This document shows, one piece after another, positions 1-5,050 of a stretch of 5,050 nt of DNA. Each line of letters starts with the position of its first letter. Position 1 is the first letter of the stretch. Source of the stretch: Bacteriovoracaceae bacterium (GTDB lineage Bacteria > Bdellovibrionota > UBA1018); the NCBI GenBank assembly GCA_023250755.1, contig JAHFAC010000059.1:3794-8843 (forward strand), given 5' to 3'. A model generated the notes under the pieces. The model did no database searches. It saw only the letters and a program-made list of their open reading frames with translations, and was not told where the DNA came from. Position numbers and translations under genes: made by a program.

Positions 1-2771
1 GCATGCTGGGCTTGCCCTAAGTTGAAGAGAGTGGCCCAATCTTTATGGAGCGCCTCCTCGAAGGGGGCGAGATAGGGGCGGATGATTTCTTCCGGAAATT
101 GATCATGTCCTGCTGCGACTGGCGTGTGAGTGGTAAAGACTGAAGTGTGTCGGATGAATTCAAGTGCTTCGTCAAATTTCAGGTTTTTTTCGCGAACCAG
201 TTCAATCATCCTGGCCATGATCAAAAAAGAGCTATGTCCTTCGTTCATGTGGTAGACCCAGGGCGAATGTCCAAGTTCTTTCAGAAGGCGAAATCCACCG
301 ATGCCGAGAATGAACTCTTGTCGTAAACGATGAGAGAGGTCTCCTCCATAAAGCGTGTTCGTGATTGCGCGCTCGGAGGGACGATTGGGGTGAAAGTCGG
401 TGTCTAGGAGATAGAGCGGGATTCTCCCGACCTCACTCTCCCAGGCGCGGACAAAGACGGTGCCGGAGGGGAAGGGGACTTGAATGATGACTGGTTCTCC
501 ATTTTTCAGACTTACCAGGCGCATCGGGAGAGAGAAAAAATCATTTCGATCGTAATGATGTTCTTGCTGGCCGTCTCGGTTGAGTTTTTGGCGAAAGTAT
601 CCCGTGTGATAGGCGAGGCCCACAGCACAGAGGGGAAGTGCTCGATCACTTGCGGCTTTGAGAAGATCGCCGGCTAGGATGCCCAAGCCCCCTGAGTAGA
701 CTTTTAGGCAGTTGGCAATACCGTATTCCGCGCAGAAAAAAGCGATGCTGGGTGATTTTGGATGAGCCTCTATTTTTTTAAAACGAGTGTGCACTTTTTT
801 GAGTGTGGCCAAAAAACTCTTGGATTTTGCGGCTGCTTCAAGCGCATTTGGGCTGACAAGGTCCAGAAAAATTCGAGGATTTTGTCCACATTTGCTCCAG
901 AGTTCCGCATCTAAAGTGGTGAATAGCTCGACGGCGTCGGGATTCCAGCTCCACCAGAGATTTTTTGAAAGTTCGGTGAGGGGTTCCAGTGCTTCTGGGA
1001 TTTGGTTGAATACGGTAAAATTTCGCAGATGAGCGGAGGGATCGCTGGAGTGCGGCGTGTGCATGACTTCACGCGAGGGAACCAGCGTGGGTTCTCCAGT
1101 GGGTTGGGTTCGGCTGAGAGCTTTTCCCATGGCGATCGAGTGGGCTTTGAAATAGGCTTTTCCCCAGAGCTTCCACCTGGCTTGCTGACTTGATTTACTG
1201 GCCGCTTTGCGAAGCGCCTGGCATTGGATCGGAGGTAGGCCCAAGAATTCTTTGAGCCTGAAGGAAAGTTCGAGTGTTGCCTCTTGGAAAGAGATATTTT
1301 TCCGTTTTAAGACATGAATCCCTGACTCTCCCCAGCTTCCACGCTCCATGGCCCAACGACCGAATCCTGCAAGGTCCGAAGTGATCGTAGGGACACCATA
1401 GGCGATGGCTTCCATCGGGGTATAGCCCCATGGCTCATAAAAGGACGGGAAAATGCTGAGATCGGCTGCTGCTAAGATTTGGTAATAGGTTTCTGGGACG
1501 AGCGGGTCGTTTCCGTCTAAGTAAATCGGGATAAATACGGTATGAATCGGATGATCGGGCTGGTTGAGCATCCCGATTGCGCGGAGTTTTTGGGTGATCG
1601 GATCATGAGTTTCGTCGGTGAGATCGTGCGTGCAGTGAAGCGGCGTCTGCGGTGCAGCTTCTCGATTTTTCATCGCAGCGAGAAGAGAGCGTTTTGGGCC
1701 GGAGTGGCCTGCCGGGAAAGTCAAAAAGACCAAAACGCGTTTTGATGATTTGCGGGTCCCCCCGCTTTGTTGTAAAAAATCTTGGTTGAGCTGATTCAGT
1801 GACTCTAAGAGAAGGTCCACGCCTTTATTGCTGAACTCGTATCGGCCGGAGCTGATGACAATTTCGGTATCCAGCGGGTCATAGTGAGTGCGCGTAGTGA
1901 GTTCAGCCAGTTCGAGGAGTTTGTTGCGGGTTCTTTTGACCGCCTCCGCCTCAGCATGTTTGGGGTTCGGAAATTCATCGCCCAATGCATTCGGAAGGAC
2001 TAGATCGGGTTTGCGATGAAGAAGCTGCACGCATTCCTCAGCAGTCGTCGAACTCACGGTTGTGAAGCAATCCGTAATTTTTGCTACGACGGCTTCCATC
2101 GAGTGTTTGGCGCTGATCCCATGGTCATGCGCAAGCTCCTCGAGTTTTTCGGGCGTGAAGCGCGCAGAAAGGTCGATATCTTTGTGGTGTGCGCAGAGCG
2201 ATCTGCCTAAAGCAGTGGCGTGGGTGGTGAATACGGTTCCTATTTCTGGCGTATTTTTATGGAGATAAAGGACAGCGGAGCCCGTCAGCCATTCATGACA
2301 ATGTGCTACCGTCATTTCTCCGTGAGGCTTCAAATGGCGATTGTAAATTTGCTCAATGATCATTCCGGCTGCATGGCCAAAAAAAACAGGTTCAAGATAG
2401 TCCCATCCGCCATGGAGTGAATGGAGCTGGTATTTTTCCCAATACCCTGCGAGAATCGCGTCGCGATTTTTGTGGAGTTCCCCGAAATTGATCAGCAAGC
2501 AGCGAGGTTCGCCCGGGATCAGCCAATGTCCCATCCTGCAACTCACGCCTTTAAGCTTTGAAAGGGAGTCGAAAATTTCGCGATCCCAGACCTCTTCGCG
2601 AAAGACGGCGTTTGCCTCGTTGAGCCTTAGGATGTCCGGGCCAATTGTCACATAAGCGTTGCCGTAGTATTCTTGCATTTTGTGGACTTTAGATGCGAGA
2701 ACGGTATGGATCCCCCCGACCATATTGCAGACTTCCCAAGAGACTTCAAAAAGCATTTCTGGATTTTTCAT
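1..2771 (-). CDS. Fused GT3 glycogen synthase - DUF3417/GT35 alpha-glucan phosphorylase (C-terminus cut by window edge)
   Basis: The frame starts at ATG 2771 and runs without a stop to base 3 (923 codons). Residues 1-545 are a GT3 (animal/fungal-type) glycogen synthase: EVSWEVCNMVGGIHTVL (9-25), HCHEWLTG (157-164), THATALGRSLCA (183-194), SGRYEFSNKG (308-317) with Arg310 and Lys316 matching the catalytic Arg/Lys pair, and YEPWGYTPMEA (445-455) with the E-x7-E glutamates 446 and 454. GT3 synthases extend alpha-1,4-glucan, classically from UDP-glucose. A Pro/Ser/Thr-rich linker covers 549-583. DUF3417 begins near 584 (NLWWSWNP, 604-611). GT35 phosphorylase follows: FFCAEYGI (678-685), YSGGLGILAGD (692-702), MNEGHSSF (842-849), FTTHTPVAAGHD (879-890). 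The PLP-binding Lys region lies off-window, so 400-500 more residues are expected. GT35 enzymes release glucose-1-phosphate from chain ends. Oddity: Lys of the KxGG motif in the synthase half is Met17. The start is set by the ATGA overlap with the GH57 stop and an AGGA site. The two internal Met codons in the linker lack a convincing ribosome site, so one polypeptide is likely. Similar fusions are, from memory, annotated as alpha-glucan family phosphorylase in other bacteria. Confidence 0.93.
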   Translation of the reverse strand, partial: MKNPEMLFEVSWEVCNMVGGIHTVLASKVHKMQEYYGNAYVTIGPDILRLNEANAVFREEVWDREIFDSLSKLKGVSCRMGHWLIPGEPRCLLINFGELHKNRDAILAGYWEKYQLHSLHGGWDYLEPVFFGHAAGMIIEQIYNRHLKPHGEMTVAHCHEWLTGSAVLYLHKNTPEIGTVFTTHATALGRSLCAHHKDIDLSARFTPEKLEELAHDHGISAKHSMEAVVAKITDCFTTVSSTTAEECVQLLHRKPDLVLPNALGDEFPNPKHAEAEAVKRTRNKLLELAELTTRTHYDPLDTEIVISSGRYEFSNKGVDLLLESLNQLNQDFLQQSGGTRKSSKRVLVFLTFPAGHSGPKRSLLAAMKNREAAPQTPLHCTHDLTDETHDPITQKLRAIGMLNQPDHPIHTVFIPIYLDGNDPLVPETYYQILAAADLSIFPSFYEPWGYTPMEAIAYGVPTITSDLAGFGRWAMERGSWGESGIHVLKRKNISFQEATLELSFRLKEFLGLPPIQCQALRKAASKSSQQARWKLWGKAYFKAHSIAMGKALSRTQPTGEPTLVPSREVMHTPHSSDPSAHLRNFTVFNQIPEALEPLTELSKNLWWSWNPDAVELFTTLDAELWSKCGQNPRIFLDLVSPNALEAAAKSKSFLATLKKVHTRFKKIEAHPKSPSIAFFCAEYGIANCLKVYSGGLGILAGDLLKAASDRALPLCAVGLAYHTGYFRQKLNRDGQQEHHYDRNDFFSLPMRLVSLKNGEPVIIQVPFPSGTVFVRAWESEVGRIPLYLLDTDFHPNRPSERAITNTLYGGDLSHRLRQEFILGIGGFRLLKELGHSPWVYHMNEGHSSFLIMARMIELVREKNLKFDEALEFIRHTSVFTTHTPVAAGHDQFPEEIIRPYLAPFEEALHKDWATLFNLGQAQH
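1023..1127 (-). other. Interdomain linker between synthase and phosphorylase modules
   Basis: This stretch encodes about 35 residues (549-583 of the fusion protein). Fourteen of them are Pro, Ser or Thr, and it matches neither GT3 nor DUF3417/GT35 signatures. It follows the last helix of the synthase domain (around AYFKAHSIAMG) and precedes the first DUF3417 residues (NFTVFNQIPEAL). A flexible tether is the simple reading. The linker holds Met codons at 1130 and 1064, but the bases upstream show at best a weak GTGAAG too close to the second Met, so re-initiation here is not supported. Domain limits are estimated by eye. Confidence 0.6.
2768..2771 (-). promoter_or_regulatory. ATGA stop/start overlap (translational coupling)
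   Basis: The ATG of the fusion gene (2771..2769) overlaps the TGA of the GH57 gene (2770..2768) by four-base ATGA. Such overlaps usually mean that ribosomes ending the upstream gene re-initiate on the downstream one, which keeps output of the two enzymes linked. The coupling itself is inferred. Confidence 0.75.
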
Positions 2772-3973
2772 GCGATTGTCCTAAGCTGGTTTTTGATTCC
2801 AAGGACATATTCCCTAAAATCATTGAGCACATTCATGTAATTGATGAAGGCTTCGTAAGGATTCTTGTAGTGATTAAAATAGGCATGCACGTCTCCATCC
2901 GAGAACCACTTGGTGCACATATAGTAAAAGTGGTCAGAGGTTTGCAATTTCCTCCAGTAATCAAGAGTGGTCGGGTTGTTTCGGCGCCTGACCTCTTCCC
3001 CTAATCCATAAATCTGCTCAAGCGCGCTTTTTTGCATATGATTGCCTTGCCAGGCAGTCAGGTCGCGATTGACATCTGCCCACGAAACCACCCGATTAAA
3101 AGGAAGTTCTGAAACCGCAGGATATCTTTGGATCACTTGGCTTGGGGTGAGAAAACTCCAGTCGGAGTGTCTCAGAATTTCACTGGGCAGGGTCCGTAGA
3201 AATTCGAAAATCCCGGTCGATGCCCACTGGTGCTCGCCAAAAGTCTCGTAGTCCATGAAGAGATTCACGACATCGCCGCTGCCACTGATCTTGTGAACCC
3301 AGCTGGCGAATTTTGGGGCGGTGAGAGGAAATTCATTCCATCCTTGGTTTGAAAAGCGAAAAGCCACGTCATCAGAGAGGCGGTAGCTCTTGAGGAGATA
3401 TTTGATTTTGCCTTGGGGGCGTTGGTAGACAAAATGGGGGCTTCGCCAACCGAGCACGTCATCCGCGCCCTCGGCAAGAAGGCCTTCATAGCCCATCGAT
3501 TCGATGATCGGGGCGATCTGATCACTCGCTACGAGCTCTGTGTTTCTGAAAACCGTGGGTTTTTGCCCGAAGAGAGTTTCGATCATCCGGGTGTGTTTGT
3601 GGATTTGCTGGCGGAACTCAGTTTCGTCATAAATCGAAGCAAGCGAATGATAGTAGGTCTCAGCCAGAAATTCCACGCAACCTGTTTTCGAGAGATCAAT
3701 GAAACTTTCGATGACTTCTGGGCAATATTTCACCATTTGCTCGACTGAGACCCCGGTGAGAGAGTAGGCAACGCGAAAAGATCCCTCATGGCGATCGATG
3801 AGTTCACGAATTACGCGATTGGCCGGGAGGTAGCATTTGTTTGCGACCTTTTGCATGATATTTCGATTCAGGCGGTCATCAAAATAGTGATGGTCTTTTC
3901 CAATCTGAAAAAAAGAATAAGGCTTGAGCCGGAGAGGTTGGTGAACTTGAAAATAAAAACTGACGGACGGCAT
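2768..3973 (-). CDS. GH57 family glycoside hydrolase (putative alpha-amylase / glucanotransferase)
   Basis: A complete 401-residue protein, ATG at 3973 and TGA at 2770..2768. The start is supported by an AGGAGAG site seven bases upstream, and the family's conserved N-terminus follows at once (FYFQVHQP, residues 6-13). GH57 motifs appear in order: HQP (11-13); GCVEFLAETY (98-107); VFRNTELV (141-148) with candidate nucleophile Glu146; LFMDYETFGEHQW (238-250) with candidate acid/base Asp241; and SWADVNRDLTAWQGN (297-311). The enzyme should act on alpha-1,4-glucan with retention of configuration. There is no signal peptide or membrane segment, so it is probably cytoplasmic and acts on stored glucan rather than external starch. 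It is short for GH57: it holds little beyond the catalytic barrel and lacks the C-terminal extension of GH57 branching enzymes, so branching is less likely than amylase or 4-alpha-glucanotransferase activity. It sits 24 bases after the GT4 gene, and its stop overlaps the next start. All catalytic motifs look intact. Exact activity is not predictable in this family. Confidence 0.95.
   Translation of the reverse strand: MPSVSFYFQVHQPLRLKPYSFFQIGKDHHYFDDRLNRNIMQKVANKCYLPANRVIRELIDRHEGSFRVAYSLTGVSVEQMVKYCPEVIESFIDLSKTGCVEFLAETYYHSLASIYDETEFRQQIHKHTRMIETLFGQKPTVFRNTELVASDQIAPIIESMGYEGLLAEGADDVLGWRSPHFVYQRPQGKIKYLLKSYRLSDDVAFRFSNQGWNEFPLTAPKFASWVHKISGSGDVVNLFMDYETFGEHQWASTGIFEFLRTLPSEILRHSDWSFLTPSQVIQRYPAVSELPFNRVVSWADVNRDLTAWQGNHMQKSALEQIYGLGEEVRRRNNPTTLDYWRKLQTSDHFYYMCTKWFSDGDVHAYFNHYKNPYEAFINYMNVLNDFREYVLGIKNQLRTIA
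2779..2782 (-). promoter_or_regulatory. Ribosome binding site for the synthase-phosphorylase fusion
   Basis: The minus strand reads AGGA (within TTAGGAC) seven bases before the ATG at 2771, inside the last codons of the GH57 gene. It is weaker than the site before GH57. Together with the ATGA overlap it supports the chosen start. Confidence 0.6.
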
Positions 3974-3980
3974 AACAATT

Positions 3981-3987
3981 CTCTCCT
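3981..3987 (-). promoter_or_regulatory. Ribosome binding site for the GH57 gene
   Basis: On the minus strand the bases read AGGAGAG, seven bases before the ATG at 3973. This is a near-consensus Shine-Dalgarno site at ideal spacing within the 24-base gap after the GT4 stop codon. It fixes the GH57 start and suggests that this host uses Shine-Dalgarno-led initiation. Confidence 0.8.
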
Positions 3988-3997
3988 GAATGACTGT

Positions 3998-5050
3998 TTA
4001 AGTCGTACGAAGTGCTCCTGCATAAATTTCCAGGACTTTTTTTGCTGCCGCGTCCCAATGGAGTTGACGAACCTCTTCACGAGCCATACTGACAATATCG
4101 GCACGAATTTCAGGATATTTAAGGACTCCAATCATTAAACTGGCCAATCGATCGACATCCCAAAAATCAACCTTGAGGGCGTTGTGCAAAACCTCAGCGA
4201 CACCGGATTGGCGTGAAATAATGACGGGCACATCATGACTCACCGCCTCTAGCGTGGAGATTCCGAATGGCTCTGAGACCGAGGGCATGATGTAGAGGTC
4301 GGCGATGGAGTACATCCGTTCGACTTCTTCACCCTTGAGAAAGCCCGTAAAAACAAAATTCTGGGTGAGCCCTTTTTCGACAACTCGATTGACGAGTTGC
4401 GGGAGCATGTCTCCTGATCCTGCCATGACAAAAGTGACATCCGGAAAGGCCGGTACCACTTTGGCGGCTGCTTCAACAAAGTAATCAGGTCCTTTTTGAA
4501 AGGTAATTCGCCCCAGGAAGAGAACCACTTTGGAGTGATAGTTTTTTTCCATCCGATACGAACTCACGACTTCTTTAGCGTAGACTCCGTTATGAGCGAC
4601 TAAGATTTTCTCAAGGGGGGTTCCGTGTTGTTGATGGATGATGGAGCGGGTGTAGTAGCTCACAGAAATAACGGCATTCGCCAGTGTTGTGGCCGATTTT
4701 TCGATTTGATCAATGCGGTGATTTACTCCTTTTCCGCTTCGGTCAAACTCGAGGCTATGGACATGGATGACGAGGGGTACGCCCGTTAATTGTGAAAGGG
4801 CGATTCCGGCCGGAAAAGTCATCCAATCGTGAGCGTGGATGATGTCAAAGGAGCGTTGGTGCGCCAGTGCGAGCACATTTTTAGTAAATCGCCCGACTTC
4901 AGAAAAAAGATCCGAACCATATTGAGCTTGGCTGGAATCTTGATCGTGAGCCTCCCGGAGAAGAGTAGCAATGGGATCGGGCATGGCTTGAGTAAGAAGC
5001 TCAGATGTTTCAGTTCGGGTGGCCCGATGAGCTCGATAAAGCGTAATTAT
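3998..5050 (-). CDS. GT4-family glycosyltransferase, glycogen synthase-like (N-terminus cut by window edge)
   Basis: The frame is open from the right edge to a TAA at 4000..3998, about 350 residues. An ATG at 4984 is internal: the 22 codons upstream are also open, and the N-terminal sugar-acceptor loop expected of a GT4 enzyme is missing, so roughly 50-90 residues lie outside the window. Counting from that Met, the end of the N-terminal Rossmann domain shows HAHDWMTFPAG (50-60) and HVHSLEFDRSG (74-84). The C-terminal nucleotide-sugar domain shows FLGRITFQKG (156-165) with the expected Arg159 and Lys164, MAGSGDM (187-193), and the retaining-transferase E-x7-E motif SEPFGISTLEA with Glu238 and Glu246. 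These residues fit a cytoplasmic retaining glycosyltransferase using a nucleotide-activated sugar. From memory it resembles the GT4 protein encoded next to GH57 amylases in Bacteroidetes, often annotated as glycogen synthase. The linkage to GH57 and a glycogen synthase/phosphorylase supports an alpha-glucan role, but donor and acceptor cannot be read from sequence. Confidence is high for family, moderate for role. Confidence 0.9.
   Translation of the reverse strand: MITLYRAHRATRTETSELLTQAMPDPIATLLREAHDQDSSQAQYGSDLFSEVGRFTKNVLALAHQRSFDIIHAHDWMTFPAGIALSQLTGVPLVIHVHSLEFDRSGKGVNHRIDQIEKSATTLANAVISVSYYTRSIIHQQHGTPLEKILVAHNGVYAKEVVSSYRMEKNYHSKVVLFLGRITFQKGPDYFVEAAAKVVPAFPDVTFVMAGSGDMLPQLVNRVVEKGLTQNFVFTGFLKGEEVERMYSIADLYIMPSVSEPFGISTLEAVSHDVPVIISRQSGVAEVLHNALKVDFWDVDRLASLMIGVLKYPEIRADIVSMAREEVRQLHWDAAAKKVLEIYAGALRTT

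Noticed and set aside
1023..1130. Possible separate start for a stand-alone phosphorylase in the linker
   Set aside because: Met codons exist at 1130 and 1064, but there is no stop before them and no good ribosome site. A fused protein is simpler.
2693..3004. Plus-strand open frame of 103 residues across the GH57/fusion junction
   Set aside because: It is antisense to the C-terminus of GH57 and the N-terminus of the fusion, both strongly supported by conserved motifs. It reads as a shadow frame.
3413..3748. Plus-strand open frame of 111 residues
   Set aside because: It lies wholly antisense to the GH57 gene, whose motifs are intact in this stretch. It has no ribosome site of note and no recognisable domain.
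3974..3997. Promoter or terminator in the gap between the GT4 and GH57 genes
   Set aside because: The gap is only 24 bases, filled mainly by the ribosome site. No hairpin followed by a T-run is seen.
3788..4138. Plus-strand open frame of 116 residues across the GT4/GH57 gap
   Set aside because: It is antisense to two well-supported genes, and its product resembles no family.
4982..4984. ATG at 4984 as the true start of the GT4 gene
   Set aside because: The frame stays open for 22 further codons to the window edge, and a start here would drop most of the N-terminal Rossmann domain needed by GT4 enzymes.

Overview
The window is almost wholly coding, all on the minus strand, and reads as one bacterial operon for storage-glucan (glycogen-type) metabolism. 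In transcription order, from high to low coordinates, it holds: (1) a GT4 glycosyltransferase cut by the right edge (5050..3998); (2) a complete GH57 glycoside hydrolase of 401 residues (3973..2768); (3) a very long reading frame (2771 to the left edge, 923 codons visible) that joins a eukaryote-like GT3 glycogen synthase to a DUF3417/GT35 alpha-glucan phosphorylase. I translated the third frame codon by codon and found no stop between 2771 and base 3.

Spacing is tight. There are 24 bases between genes 1 and 2, with a strong AGGAGAG ribosome site, and a 4-base ATGA stop/start overlap between genes 2 and 3. This suggests one transcript, with translational coupling of the last two genes. The promoter must lie beyond the right edge and any terminator beyond the left edge. 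No RNA gene, mobile element, repeat array or CRISPR was seen, and no non-coding stretch exceeds 24 bases.

Organism: bacterial, with G+C near one half by eye. From memory, the GT4 and GH57 proteins most resemble a linked pair found in Bacteroidetes and in some other Gram-negative phyla. The clear Shine-Dalgarno site upstream of the GH57 gene argues mildly against Bacteroidetes proper, where such sites are usually weak. A Verrucomicrobia/Omnitrophota-type, deltaproteobacterial-type or similar lineage is possible, but the sequence does not settle it.

How the genes may work together: the GT3 domain, and possibly the GT4 enzyme, would extend alpha-1,4-glucan from a sugar nucleotide. The GT35 domain would release glucose-1-phosphate, and the GH57 enzyme would trim or rearrange the chains. 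The most notable points are the synthesis-plus-breakdown fusion in one polypeptide and a Met in place of the expected Lys of the KxGG motif in its synthase half. I found no evidence of a wholly new system; this is a recognisable glycogen module with unusual architecture.
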